From: DATHAP01 sp963762865
GTDB taxonomy: Bacteria; Actinomycetota; Actinomycetes; JACCUZ01
Assembly (NCBI GenBank): GCA_963762865.1
Contig: CAVXNC010000012.1
Coordinates: 1 to 64,000 of the forward strand
Reading direction: 5' to 3'
Length of the DNA stretch: 64,000 nt
Under the pieces are notes generated by a model. That model made no database searches. It was not told where the DNA came from and saw nothing but the letters and a program-made list of their open reading frames with translations. Positions 35,226 to 44,338 of the stretch are shown piece by piece. Both the position numbers and the translations under genes were made by a program. How positions within the stretch are numbered: position 1 is the stretch's first letter; every line of letters begins with the position of its first letter.

Positions 35226-36359
35226 TCAGGCGCTGGCCAGCGACCGGCTGGTCTCGACCCATCCGGCCAAGGCGCGCGCGGCCGCTCCGCTGTCGACCGC
35301 CTCGGCGGCCTGCTGCATGGCGGCGCGCAGCTGGCCGGCGACCGGCCCGTCGCCGGGTGACAGGGCCACCAGGGCGGCGGCCGCGTTGAGGAGCACCGCA
35401 TCACGCACCGGCCCGCCCTCACCGGCGAGGAAGTGGCGCGTGACCTCGGCGTTGAAGGCGGCGTCCTCGCCGCGCAGCGACTCGGGCGCGGCGCGCTCGA
35501 CGCCGACGTCTTCCGGCGCGATCCGCTCTTTGGTCACGCTGCCGTCCCGCACGACCCAGAGCTGCGACTCCGCGCACGGCGTGAGCTCGTCGAGCCCGTC
35601 GTCGCCGCGGAAGACCAGCGCGCTGGTGCCGCGGTCGGCAAAGACCTGCGCCATCACTGCGGCCATCCGCTCGTCGGCGACGCCGACCGCCTGCGCACCG
35701 GGCTGCGCCGGGTTGGCCAGCGGGCCGAGGAAGTTGAAGATCGTCGGCACGCCGAGCTCGCGACGGGCGGCGAGCGAGTGCCGCAGCGCCGGGTGGAAGC
35801 GCGGCGCGAAGCAGAACGCGATCCCGGCCTGGTCGACGCAGTCGACGACCTGCGCGGGTGACAGCTCCAGGACGACGCCGAGCTCCTCGAGCAGGTCGGC
35901 CGACCCGCAGGCCGACGACGCCGCGCGGTTGCCGTGCTTGACGACCCGGGCACCGGTGCCCGCCACGACCATCGCCGACATCGTCGAGATGTTGACCGTG
36001 TGCGCCCGGTCGCCGCCCGTGCCGCAGGTGTCGACGGCCGGGCCGGCGACCTCGATGCGCTCGGCCAGGGCAAGCATCGCGGCGACCAGGCCGCGTACCT
36101 CTTCAGCGGACTCGCCCTTGGCGCGCAACGCGATCACGAAGCCGGCGACCTGCGCGGTGGTCGCCTCCCCGAGCATCACCTGCTGCATGGCCCAGGTCGT
36201 CTGGTCGGCGCCGAGGTCCTCGCGGCGCAGCAGCCGGGTGAGCAGGTTCGGCCAGGTCGGCTCGGCCGGCGGTGCCGGCGCTGCCGGCACTGAACCCGGC
36301 GGCGACGCCGATGCCACCGGAGAGGCCGGTGCCGTGTCGCCCGGCGGGGGCGTGGTCAC
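35226..36359 (-). CDS. trpD: anthranilate phosphoribosyltransferase
   Basis: 377 residues from GTG 36359, which overlaps the stop of the upstream gene by one base. A 30-residue Pro/Ala-rich leader precedes the conserved part from NLLTRLLRREDLGADQTTWA. The PRPP loop is AVDTCGTGGDRAHTVNISTM near 100, followed by VVKHGNRAASSACGSADLLE and the late FRGDDGLDELTPCAESQLWV with the second metal site. It makes N-(5-phosphoribosyl)anthranilate in tryptophan synthesis. No other trp gene lies in the window. Confidence 0.95.
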   Translation of the reverse strand: MTTPPPGDTAPASPVASASPPGSVPAAPAPPAEPTWPNLLTRLLRREDLGADQTTWAMQQVMLGEATTAQVAGFVIALRAKGESAEEVRGLVAAMLALAERIEVAGPAVDTCGTGGDRAHTVNISTMSAMVVAGTGARVVKHGNRAASSACGSADLLEELGVVLELSPAQVVDCVDQAGIAFCFAPRFHPALRHSLAARRELGVPTIFNFLGPLANPAQPGAQAVGVADERMAAVMAQVFADRGTSALVFRGDDGLDELTPCAESQLWVVRDGSVTKERIAPEDVGVERAAPESLRGEDAAFNAEVTRHFLAGEGGPVRDAVLLNAAAALVALSPGDGPVAGQLRAAMQQAAEAVDSGAAARALAGWVETSRSLASA

Positions 36360-36781
36360 TAGCCGGCGGTGAGCTCGGAGCGGCGGCTGCGCATCAGCTC
36401 GGCGACCGTCTTCGACAGGACGAAGGGGTCGAGCGGGTGCGGCACCGCGGCCTCGGCGCGTGACCACGCGGCCAGCCAGCTGTCGTGCGGGCGGCCGGTC
36501 AGCACCAGGATCGGCGGGCACTGCCAGATCTCGTCCTTCACCTGGCGCGCGATGCCCATGCCACCGGTCGGGGCCGCCTCGCCGTCGAGGATCGCGACGT
36601 CGACGCCGCCCTTGTCCAGCGCGGCGATGACCGCCGGGCCGGTCGCGCACTCCAGCCACTCGACCTCGGGCAGGTCGGCGGCCGGCCGCCGGCCGATCGC
36701 CAGCTTGACGCGCTCGCGGGTGTCGACGTCGTCGCTGTAGAGCAGGACGGTCATCGTCGGCTGCTTCGCCTCGTCACTCAC
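36359..36781 (-). CDS. receiver-like (response regulator fold) protein
   Basis: 140 residues from GTG 36781 or 131 from ATG 36754. MTVLLYSDDVDTRERVKLAI starts a CheY-like fold with the acidic pair DD; the phosphoacceptor position is in GVDVAILDGEAAPTGGMGIA; PPILVLTGRPHDSWLAAWSR gives the Thr position and PLDPFVLSKTVAELM the end (no Lys in the usual K-P pair). No output domain is attached. It directly precedes trpD (one-base overlap), a pairing kept in relatives as far as I recall. Function unknown. Confidence 0.65.
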   Translation of the reverse strand: MSDEAKQPTMTVLLYSDDVDTRERVKLAIGRRPAADLPEVEWLECATGPAVIAALDKGGVDVAILDGEAAPTGGMGIARQVKDEIWQCPPILVLTGRPHDSWLAAWSRAEAAVPHPLDPFVLSKTVAELMRSRRSELTAG

Positions 36782-36836
36782 CCGGCCGATGCTATCGGGC
36801 CCGCCGGGCGTGGCTGCGCGGCCTCGGGAGCCCTCG

Positions 36837-36889
36837 AATGTGCGCCGGTGCACCAGACACGCCGAGCGGGCGGTGTGTCAGCGCACATT
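36837..36889. repeat. palindromic repeat family C, copy 1
   Basis: Perfect 9-bp outer arms AATGTGCGC / GCGCACATT around a 35-base middle; 30 bases of it (36850-36879) match copy 2 at 27 of 30 positions (GCACCAGACACGCCGA start, GGTGTGTC end). It lies 5 bases past the stop of the fused gene. Confidence 0.8.
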
Positions 36890-36894
36890 GGGGG

Positions 36895-39051
36895 TCAGCC
36901 CCAGCCGACGTCGAGGACCTCCACCAGCGACGAGTAGTCGTCGGTCCACGCCTGCACGCCGTCGCGCGGCTGGGCGGGCACCCACATCCCCAGCGCCTGC
37001 AGCGGCTCGAGGTCGGCCGGGTCGCGGGCCAGCACGACCCAGGTCGACACCGAGGCCGGCGCGGTGGCGGCCTGGTCGACCCGCACCAGCGCCGCCATGC
37101 CGAGGTCGCGCGCCTCGGCTGCCACCACCGGCACCAGATCGAGGTGTCGGTTGGTGACATGGACCGCGAGCAGCCCGCCCGGGCGCAGCACCCGGCGGTA
37201 CTCCCGCACCGCGTCCTCGGTCAGCAGGTGCGCCGGGATCGCGTCGGAGGAGAAGGCGTCGAGCACGACGAGGCCGTACGTCCGGGCCGGTGCGTCGCGC
37301 AGCGCCAGCCGCCCGTCGCCCACCGTGACGTCGATCTCCGCCTTCGACCGCCGCAGGTAGTCGAAGTCCGTCCTGGCGATCCGCACCACGGCCGGGTCGA
37401 TCTCGTAGAAGTCGAAGCGGCGGCCCGGCTCGCCGTAGGCCGCCAGGGTGCCGACCCCCATGCCGACGAACGCGGCCCGGTCGAGCTGGCCGCTGTCCGC
37501 GTAGGCCGACATCACGTCGCCGACCGGCCCCTGCCGCGCGTAGTACGAGGACGGCTGCCCGACGTAGGGCCCCGTCAGGTCCTGCCACCCGTGGAAGGTC
37601 GTGCCGTGCGCCAGCAGCCGCCTTTCCGCCGTGTCGATGACCCGGTAGCTGCCGAAGAACGTCCGCTCGCGCTGCACGACGTCGTGCTCGATCAGCTCGG
37701 TGCCCACATAGGTTCCCAGCAGCAGCACGGACATGGCGGCCATCGGCTCGCGCGCGATGCGCCGGACGACCCCGGTGCCCGCCGCGGCCGCGCCGCCCAT
37801 GCCGATCGCCAGGGCCGGCACCATCGCCACCACGAGCGGGTACTCCCACGGCCGGTCGAAGAGGACCGGCGCCAGCAGGCCGTTGAGCAGCCCGCCGAGG
37901 GCGCCACCCAGCGACACCAGCAGGTAGAACCCGGTCAGGTGCGCCACGTCCGGCCGGGTCGCCGACAGCCGCCCGTGCGCAGCGAGGCCGGCCAGCGCGA
38001 GCAGGGTCAGGTCCATCGCGATCGACGCCCACACCGGCGGGTCGAGCACTCCGGCCAGGCTGAGCATCACCGGCAGCACCAGCGCGGACGCCAGCAGCGC
38101 GGTCACCCGCGGCTGCTCCCGGGTCGAGCGGCCGAACGCGACGACGAAGGTCGCCAGGTAGACCGCGAGCGGGATCGTCCAGAAGAGCGGGATCGCCGCG
38201 ATGTCGGTCGAGACATGGGTCGTCACACCGAGCATCAGGCTCGACGGCACGAAGGCGATGGCCACCCAGCCGAGCCGGGTGCGCGCGCTGGGCGCCGGCG
38301 CCGGCTCGCGGGCGGGTTCCGGCTCCGTGGTCGGTCCCGGACCCGGTGCGGTCGACCCGTCGGTGCCGGCGTTGCCGGTCACGGCCGCTGAGGGCGTACG
38401 TCCGGAGGAGGCCCGGCCGGCCACCACGCCGCAGACCGCGACGAGCACGGCGAAGCCGACGTAGGTCCACGACCACCACCGCGTCTGGTCGGCGAGGCCG
38501 ACGTTCGGCTCCACGAGGAAGGGGTAGCCGAGCAGGCCGACCACGCTGCCCGCGTTGCTGGCGGCGTAGAGGAAGTACGGGTCGTCGGCGCGCCGGTGGC
38601 CGGTCCAGGAGAACCACCGTTGCAGCAGCGGCCCGGTGCTGGCGAGCAGCACGAAGGGCAGCCCGGCCGCGAGCAGCAGGGTGCGCAGCAGCCACAGCGC
38701 GGGCTCGGTGTCGGGACCGGGAGCGGCGTCGGCGGGCAGCGCCACCGGCAGGGCGACCAGGGGCAGGACCAGCAGGACGAGGTGCAGCCACGGCTGGCGA
38801 CGGGGCCCGAGTCGGCGGGTGGAGAGGTGCACGTAGCCGTAGCCCGCGAGCAGCAGCGCCTGGAAGAAGAGCGTGCAGGTGTTCCAGACCGTCGGGGAGC
38901 CGCCGTAGGCGGGCAGCACGAGCTTGGCCAGCATCGGCTCCACGAGGAAGAGCAGTGCCGCGCCGACGAACGACGCGGCACCGAAGAGGATCACCACCGG
39001 GTCAGCGTGGCCGACCGCCGCCCATCGTGTGGACCCTTCCGCACCAGACAC
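36895..39051 (-). CDS. fused membrane domain-spermidine synthase-like protein
   Basis: 718 residues if GTG 39051 is used, but that start lies inside the family C repeat; the first protein-like stretch is DPVVILFGAASFVGAALLFL, so a GTG near 39000 is more likely. The N-terminal 470 residues hold about ten to twelve helices (FLVEPMLAKLVLPAYGGSPT, TPAVWNT-like segment typical of this family). The C-terminal SAM-like domain has VGMGVGTLAAYGEPGRRFDF, EIDPAVVRIARTDFDYL, VTVGDGRLALRDAPA and YGLVVLDAFSSDAIPAHLLT. Such fusions are common in bacteria; the substrate is unknown. Bracketed by family C repeats. Confidence 0.8.
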   Translation of the reverse strand: MSGAEGSTRWAAVGHADPVVILFGAASFVGAALLFLVEPMLAKLVLPAYGGSPTVWNTCTLFFQALLLAGYGYVHLSTRRLGPRRQPWLHLVLLVLPLVALPVALPADAAPGPDTEPALWLLRTLLLAAGLPFVLLASTGPLLQRWFSWTGHRRADDPYFLYAASNAGSVVGLLGYPFLVEPNVGLADQTRWWSWTYVGFAVLVAVCGVVAGRASSGRTPSAAVTGNAGTDGSTAPGPGPTTEPEPAREPAPAPSARTRLGWVAIAFVPSSLMLGVTTHVSTDIAAIPLFWTIPLAVYLATFVVAFGRSTREQPRVTALLASALVLPVMLSLAGVLDPPVWASIAMDLTLLALAGLAAHGRLSATRPDVAHLTGFYLLVSLGGALGGLLNGLLAPVLFDRPWEYPLVVAMVPALAIGMGGAAAAGTGVVRRIAREPMAAMSVLLLGTYVGTELIEHDVVQRERTFFGSYRVIDTAERRLLAHGTTFHGWQDLTGPYVGQPSSYYARQGPVGDVMSAYADSGQLDRAAFVGMGVGTLAAYGEPGRRFDFYEIDPAVVRIARTDFDYLRRSKAEIDVTVGDGRLALRDAPARTYGLVVLDAFSSDAIPAHLLTEDAVREYRRVLRPGGLLAVHVTNRHLDLVPVVAAEARDLGMAALVRVDQAATAPASVSTWVVLARDPADLEPLQALGMWVPAQPRDGVQAWTDDYSSLVEVLDVGWG

Positions 39052-39079
39052 GCCGAACGGCTGGTGTGTCCGAGTCCAC
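39029..39079. repeat. palindromic repeat family C, copy 2
   Basis: Outer arms GTGGAC / GTCCAC differ in sequence from copy 1 but pair just as well, while the middle is conserved; an inner CACCAG / CTGGTG stem also forms. The right arm touches the TAG stop of ctaG, and the left part lies over the 5' end of the fused gene. Confidence 0.75.
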
Positions 39080-40071
39080 TAGGCAGTGGGGGTGCGGGTG
39101 GCGCGCGACTCGGCGGCGGCCTCGGCCTCGAGGCGGTCGAGGCGCCGGTCCTCCCGGACGGCCTCCCGCTCGGAGGCCCGCGCCCACTGCACGAAGAGGG
39201 CACCCAGCACGAGCAGCGCCACCAGGTCGCCGCTGGCCCACAGCACCCCGCCGGCGATCTCCTGGTCCTTGGCCAGCGTCGGCCCCCAGTCGCGGCCGAG
39301 GTCGCGGTACCAGTCCCCCGCGATCAGCGTGGACTGGCTCATGATCGCGACACCGAGGAAGGCGTGGAACGGCATCGTGGCGAAGACCGCCACCAGCCGC
39401 ATCGGGTAGGGGATCCGCAACGGCATCGGGTCCAGCCCGATGATCGGCCAGAACCACAGGCAGCCGATCAGCACGAAGTGCAGGTGGTTGAGGTCGTGCA
39501 GCCACGGGTTGCGCAGCGTGGCCTCGTACCAGCCGGTCAGGTAGAGGGCGAACGGGTTGGCCACGAAGAGGACGCCGGCGAACACCGTGAAGCTGAGGAC
39601 CTTCGCGACGCGGCTGTGCAGCACGGCCTGCACCGCGCGCCGGCCGCCGCGCGGCAGGGTCCGCAGCGCCAGCGTGATCGGGGCGCCTAGGGCAAGGAAG
39701 ATCGGCACGACCATCCCGAGCACCATGTGCTGGACCATGTGGACCCACAGCAGGGTCGTGTCGTAGACCGCCAGGAAGGACGTGGTCGCGACCAGGAAGG
39801 CTCCCAGCCCGAGCCCGACGAAGAACAGCGACCGCCACCGTGACCAGGAGTCCCCGCGCGCCCGCAGCCGGTGCACCCCGTAGAGGTAGAGACCACCGAC
39901 CACCACGACACCGAGCATCGGCAGCAGGGCCGGCTCCCAGGCGGTCAGCAGCCGGGTCCCGGTGAGCGGCGGGAGCTCGTCGTGCGGCCCGCCGTGCGCC
40001 AGGACGGACCCCCAGGGAACGACCTCACGAGGGGTGTCGAGGGGGCTGCCGAGCACTCCGGTGAGCACCAT
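39079..40071 (-). CDS. ctaG: caa3-type cytochrome c oxidase assembly protein CtaG
   Basis: 330 residues with seven membrane helices. Conserved His-rich segments are WVHMVQHMVLGMVVPIFLAL, LHDLNHLHFVLIGCLWFWPI and ATMPFHAFLGVAIM, the marks of the caa3_CtaG family, which helps insert copper into oxidase. It is divergent from ctaE (80-base gap), so both may share a control region. The start ATG 40071 is unambiguous. Confidence 0.9.
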   Translation of the reverse strand: MVLTGVLGSPLDTPREVVPWGSVLAHGGPHDELPPLTGTRLLTAWEPALLPMLGVVVVGGLYLYGVHRLRARGDSWSRWRSLFFVGLGLGAFLVATTSFLAVYDTTLLWVHMVQHMVLGMVVPIFLALGAPITLALRTLPRGGRRAVQAVLHSRVAKVLSFTVFAGVLFVANPFALYLTGWYEATLRNPWLHDLNHLHFVLIGCLWFWPIIGLDPMPLRIPYPMRLVAVFATMPFHAFLGVAIMSQSTLIAGDWYRDLGRDWGPTLAKDQEIAGGVLWASGDLVALLVLGALFVQWARASEREAVREDRRLDRLEAEAAAESRATRTPTA

Positions 40072-40151
40072 CTGAGCGTACGTCCGGAAAGTGGCCCCAA
40101 GATCGGGGGGTCGGGGGTGCCGACCCGGGCCGGGACCGCAATAATGCGCGG

Positions 40152-40757
40152 GTGGCGACAGCAGCAGCGCAACGCGCTCGTTCTCACGTCCCGGCGAGCC
40201 GCCCGGACACCACTGCGGTCGGGACGATCGTGTGGCTGAGCTCGGAGCTGATGTTCTTCGCGGCGCTGTTCGCGATGTACTTCACGATCCGCTCGGTCAG
40301 CCCGGAGCTGTGGGAGACCGAGCCCGAGCTGCTGAACATCCCGTTCTCGACCCTGAACACCACCGTCCTGGTGCTGTCGTCGGTGACCTGCCAGCTGGGG
40401 GTGTTCGCCGCGGAGAAGGGCGACGTCGTCCGGCTGCGGACCTGGTTCATCATCACCTTCCTGATGGGCTCGTTCTTCATCGGCGGCCAGGTCTACGAGT
40501 ACGCCACGCTGGTCTCGGACGACGGGCTGACCCTGGCCTCGAACCCCTACGGCTCGGTCTTCTACCTGACCACCGGCTTCCACGGGCTGCACGTCACCGG
40601 CGGCCTCATCGCCTTCCTGCTGGTGCTCGGGCGCACCTACACCGCCAAGCGCTTCAGCCACGGGCAAGCCACCAGCGCCATCGTCGTGTCCTACTACTGG
40701 CACTTCGTGGACATCGTGTGGATCGGCCTCTTCGCGACCATCTACCTGATCAAGTGA
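40152..40757 (+). CDS. ctaE: cytochrome c oxidase subunit III
   Basis: 201 residues from GTG 40152. Five membrane helices: TIVWLSSELMFFAALFAMYF, NTTVLVLSSVTCQLGVFAAE, WFIITFLMGSFFIGGQVYEY, YLTTGFHGLHVTGGLIAFLL and YYWHFVDIVWIGLFATIYLI with the conserved His/Glu of subunit III. It overlaps qcrC by 4 bases (GTGA) and forms the ctaE-qcrCAB operon usual in actinobacteria. Confidence 0.95.
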   Translation: MATAAAQRARSHVPASRPDTTAVGTIVWLSSELMFFAALFAMYFTIRSVSPELWETEPELLNIPFSTLNTTVLVLSSVTCQLGVFAAEKGDVVRLRTWFIITFLMGSFFIGGQVYEYATLVSDDGLTLASNPYGSVFYLTTGFHGLHVTGGLIAFLLVLGRTYTAKRFSHGQATSAIVVSYYWHFVDIVWIGLFATIYLIK

Positions 40758-41599
40758 GCGAGCACGTGAGACGACCTCGACGAGCTGGCCGCATCGGCCC
40801 GGCTGCCCTGCTGGGCTCGGTGTCGCGCCGGCGCCGGCACCGCTTCGCCCCGGTGCTCCTCCTGCTGGTGGCCCTGGCGGCCACCGGCGGCGTCTACACC
40901 GCGTTCGCGCCGACGCCGCAGGCCGAGGCGTCGTCCGGCGAGCCCACCGGCTCGGTCGACGAGGGCCGGGCGCTGTTCCTGAAGAACTGCACCAGCTGCC
41001 ACGGCCTCAACGCCGAGGGCACCACCGACGGACCGACCCTGGTCGGCGTCGGGGCCGCGTCGGTCGACTTCCAGGTCGCCACCGGCCGGATGCCCGCCGC
41101 CCAGAGCGGCGCGCAGGTCCAGGCGAAGCGGGTGCAGTTCAACGAGCAGGAGATCGCCGACCTTGCCGCCTACGTCGCCTCGCTCGGCCCCGGCCCGGCG
41201 ATCCCGGACGAGGAGCAGCTGGACTACTCCGACGCCGACGCGGCCGAGGGCGGCTCGATCTACCGCACCAACTGCGCCATGTGCCACAACTACGCCGGCT
41301 CCGGCGGCGCCCTGACCGCGGGCAAGTACGCCCCCTCGCTGATGGGGGTGACCCCGAAGCACATGTACGAGGCCATGCTGACCGGACCGCAGTCCATGCC
41401 GGTCTTCGGCGACAAGACGATGACGCCGGAGGACAAGCAGGCGATCATCGCCTTCCTCAAGACGACCGAGACCGAGGCGTCGCCTGGCGGGGCGGCTCTC
41501 GGCAAGCTCGGGCCGGTCACCGAGGGTGGCATCGGCTGGATCGTCGGGCTGGGCGGGCTGATCGCCTGCGCGGTCTGGCTCGGCGCGAAGGCACGGTGA
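40754..41599 (+). CDS. qcrC: diheme cytochrome c subunit of the bc1 complex
   Basis: 281 residues from GTG 40754 (GTG 40766 is also possible). An N-terminal helix (FAPVLLLLVALAATGGVYTA) leads to two c-type heme sites, CTSCH near 79 and CAMCH near 174, and a C-terminal helix (IGWIVGLGGLIACAVWLGAK) anchors it. In actinobacteria this diheme subunit passes electrons directly to the aa3 oxidase in the III-IV supercomplex, replacing soluble cytochrome c. The hemes are added outside, so the protein is exported. Confidence 0.95.
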   Translation: MSEHVRRPRRAGRIGPAALLGSVSRRRRHRFAPVLLLLVALAATGGVYTAFAPTPQAEASSGEPTGSVDEGRALFLKNCTSCHGLNAEGTTDGPTLVGVGAASVDFQVATGRMPAAQSGAQVQAKRVQFNEQEIADLAAYVASLGPGPAIPDEEQLDYSDADAAEGGSIYRTNCAMCHNYAGSGGALTAGKYAPSLMGVTPKHMYEAMLTGPQSMPVFGDKTMTPEDKQAIIAFLKTTETEASPGGAALGKLGPVTEGGIGWIVGLGGLIACAVWLGAKAR

Positions 41600-41609
41600 G
41601 GGACCAGCT

Positions 41610-42737
41610 ATGAGCGACGACCAGCGCATCCGCACCGGGGACCACGACGGAAGCAGTGACGTGCAGGCATCCGGGGCCTCCCATGACGCCGTGATGGGCA
41701 GCGAGGGCACCGCCGCACCCGGCGCCGGGTCCGAGGTCGCCCACGGCGGCGCCGACGGGCGCGGCGAGCTGGACCGGAGCTGGGCCAACCCGGGCCTCCC
41801 GGCGCACCTCTACCGGCGCTCCGACGTCGACCCCAAGGCCGCCCAGCGACGCGAGCGCGAGGTGGCGGCCCTCTTCGGCGTCTCCACCCTCGGCACCCTG
41901 CTCTTCATCGTCGCCTACTTCGCCATCAAGCCGGACGGGGAGGACTTCCTCGACGAGGTCAGCCTCTCCACCAAGCTGCTCGGGGTGGGCCTGGGCCTGG
42001 CGCTGTTCTGCATCGGGGCGGGCGCCATCCACTGGGCCAAGACGCTGATGCCGGACGACGAGATCGTCAGCGAGCGCAAGCCCATGCGCTCCAGCGAGGC
42101 CGACCGCACGGAGGCCGTCGCGGCCCTCAAGGAAGGCGCCGCCGGCGCCGGCCTGGGCCGCCGCAAGCTGATCCGCAACAGCCTGCTCGGCGCCCTGGCG
42201 CCGCTCGGGCTGCTGGCCATCATCCCGCTGCGCGACCTGGGCCCGCTCCCCGGCGCCAGCCTGACCGGCACCTGGTGGAAGCCGGGTCGCCGGCTCATGA
42301 CCGACCCGACGGGCCGGCCGATCAAGGCGGCGGACATCCCGATCGGCGCCGTGATCCACGTCCAGCCCGAGGGCGTCGACGAGGCACCCGAGCCCATCAA
42401 CGAGCGGGCCAAGTCCACCGTCCTGGTGATCCGCCTCGAGCCCGACGAGATCCAGGACGAGAAGCAGCGCGACTGGGCCGTGGACGGGATCGTCGCCTAC
42501 AGCAAGATCTGCACGCACGTCGGCTGCCCGGTCGGCCTGTACGAGCAGCAGACCCACCACCTGCTCTGCCCGTGCCACCAGTCGACCTTCGACGTGACGC
42601 GGGACTGCGCAGTGATCTTCGGCCCGGCGGCCCGCCCCCTGCCCCAGCTGCCGCTCGCCGTCGACGACGAGGGCTACCTGGTGTCGAGCGAGGACTTCCA
42701 GGAGCCGATCGGACCCAGCTACTGGGAGCGAGGGTAG
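41610..42737 (+). CDS. qcrA: Rieske iron-sulfur subunit of the bc1 complex
   Basis: 375 residues from ATG 41610 with GAGGGA upstream. A polar N-terminus of about 65 residues is followed by three helices (VSTLGTLLFIVAYFAIK; LLGVGLGLALFCIGAGAIHW; a third at about 190-210), the extra helices of actinobacterial QcrA. The 2Fe-2S site is CTHVGCPVGLYEQQTHHLLC with PCHQSTFD near 300-330. It takes electrons from menaquinol. Confidence 0.95.
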   Translation: MSDDQRIRTGDHDGSSDVQASGASHDAVMGSEGTAAPGAGSEVAHGGADGRGELDRSWANPGLPAHLYRRSDVDPKAAQRREREVAALFGVSTLGTLLFIVAYFAIKPDGEDFLDEVSLSTKLLGVGLGLALFCIGAGAIHWAKTLMPDDEIVSERKPMRSSEADRTEAVAALKEGAAGAGLGRRKLIRNSLLGALAPLGLLAIIPLRDLGPLPGASLTGTWWKPGRRLMTDPTGRPIKAADIPIGAVIHVQPEGVDEAPEPINERAKSTVLVIRLEPDEIQDEKQRDWAVDGIVAYSKICTHVGCPVGLYEQQTHHLLCPCHQSTFDVTRDCAVIFGPAARPLPQLPLAVDDEGYLVSSEDFQEPIGPSYWERG

Positions 42738-42739
42738 AC

Positions 42740-44338
42740 ATGGCGCTCGAGCAGATCGCCGGCAAGACCGCCAACGAGATCGACGAGCGGTTCGGGTCGG
42801 CCAACTTCGTCAAGCGCAGCGCGCGCAAGGTGTTCCCGGACCACTGGTCCTTCATGCTGGGCGAGATCGCGCTCTACAGCTTCATCGTCCTGCTGCTGAC
42901 GGGCACCTTCCTCACCCTCTGGTTCAAGCCGAGCCACATGGAGGTCGTCTACGAGGGGTCCTACGTCCCGCTGCACGGCCTGCACATGTCGGAGGCCTAC
43001 GCCTCGACGCTGGAGATCTCGTTCGACGTACGCGGCGGCCTGATCATCCGCCAGATCCACCACTGGGCGGCACTGATCTTCGTGGCGGCCATGATCGTGC
43101 ACATGTGCCGGGTGTTCTTCACCGGGGGTTTCCGCAAGCCCCGCGAGACCAACTGGATCATCGGCGTCATCCTCATCACACTGAGCTTCATCGAGGGCCT
43201 GGCGGGCTACTCGCTCCCCGACGACCTGCTCTCCGGCACCGGCTTGCGTATCACCGAGGGCGTGCTGCTGTCGCTCCCGGTCGTCGGGACCTACCTCTCG
43301 TTCTTCCTCTTCGGCGGCGAGTTCCCCGGCGAGGACATCATCCCGCGGCTCTACATTGCGCACGTGCTGCTGATCCCCGGCATCTTCCTTGCCCTGATCA
43401 CGGTGCACGTCATGCTGGTCTGGTACCAGAAGCACACCCAGTACCCCGGCCCCGGCCGGACGGAGAAGAACGCCGTCGGCTACCCCTTCTTCCCGGTCTA
43501 CACCGCCAAGGCCGGTGGCTTCTTCTTCATCACCTTCGGCGTGACGACCCTGCTGTCCGCCTTCGCCTCGATCAACCCGGTATGGCTCTTCGGGCCCTAC
43601 AACCCCGGTGAGATCTCGGCCGGCTCGCAGCCGGACTGGTACATGGGATTCCTGGAGGGCGCGCTACGGCTCTTCCCCAACTGGGAGACCCATCTCCTGG
43701 GCTACACGATCTCCTGGAACGTCCTGGGCCCTGCCCTGATCATCCCCGGCCTGCTCTTCACCCCCATGGCGATCTATCCGTTCCTCGAACGCTGGGTCAC
43801 CGGTGACAACCGGGAGCACCACATCCTCGACCGGCCGCGCAACGTGGCGACCCGGACCGGCCTGGGCGTCATGGCCCTGATCACCTGGCTGATCCTGCTG
43901 GCTGCCGGCGCCAACGACGTGATCGCGGTGGCTTTCCACCTCTCGATCAACACGATCACCTGGACCTTCCGGGTGCTGATCTTCGTCGTTCCGCCGCTGG
44001 CCTACGTCGTGACCAAGCGGATCTGCCTGGGCCTGCAGCGCCGGGACCGCGACCTGGTCCTGCACGGCCGTGAGACCGGCCGCATCGTGCGCCTCGAGAA
44101 CGGCGAGATGATCGAGGTCCACGAGCCGATCTCCGACGCCCGCAAGTGGGAGCTCACCCAGCACCACGTGCCGCGGCCGGCCGAGGTCGGGCCGTCGACC
44201 GACGCCAACGGCGTGCCCCGGCGGCGGATCCTGGTCGCCAAGGTCCGCGCCAAGGTGTCGAAGTTCTACTTCGAGGACCGCGTCGAGCCGCCCACACCCG
44301 CCGAGGTGCACGAGCTCGAGAGCAGCGGCCACCACTGA
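42740..44338 (+). CDS. qcrB: cytochrome b subunit of the bc1 complex
   Basis: 532 residues from ATG 42740, two bases after the qcrA stop. Eight or more helices; heme b ligands in GGLIIRQIHHWAALIFVAAM with VHMCRVFFTG and in IAHVLLIPGIFLALITVHVM; the quinone-site motif is PDWYMGF (P-x-W-Y). A long cytoplasmic tail from about 430 (ENGEMIEVHEPISDARKWEL) is usual for actinobacterial QcrB. Confidence 0.95.
   Translation: MALEQIAGKTANEIDERFGSANFVKRSARKVFPDHWSFMLGEIALYSFIVLLLTGTFLTLWFKPSHMEVVYEGSYVPLHGLHMSEAYASTLEISFDVRGGLIIRQIHHWAALIFVAAMIVHMCRVFFTGGFRKPRETNWIIGVILITLSFIEGLAGYSLPDDLLSGTGLRITEGVLLSLPVVGTYLSFFLFGGEFPGEDIIPRLYIAHVLLIPGIFLALITVHVMLVWYQKHTQYPGPGRTEKNAVGYPFFPVYTAKAGGFFFITFGVTTLLSAFASINPVWLFGPYNPGEISAGSQPDWYMGFLEGALRLFPNWETHLLGYTISWNVLGPALIIPGLLFTPMAIYPFLERWVTGDNREHHILDRPRNVATRTGLGVMALITWLILLAAGANDVIAVAFHLSINTITWTFRVLIFVVPPLAYVVTKRICLGLQRRDRDLVLHGRETGRIVRLENGEMIEVHEPISDARKWELTQHHVPRPAEVGPSTDANGVPRRRILVAKVRAKVSKFYFEDRVEPPTPAEVHELESSGHH

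Noticed and set aside
40072..40151. Specific operator between ctaG and ctaE
   Set aside because: The region has G/C runs and a weak stem but no clear known motif.
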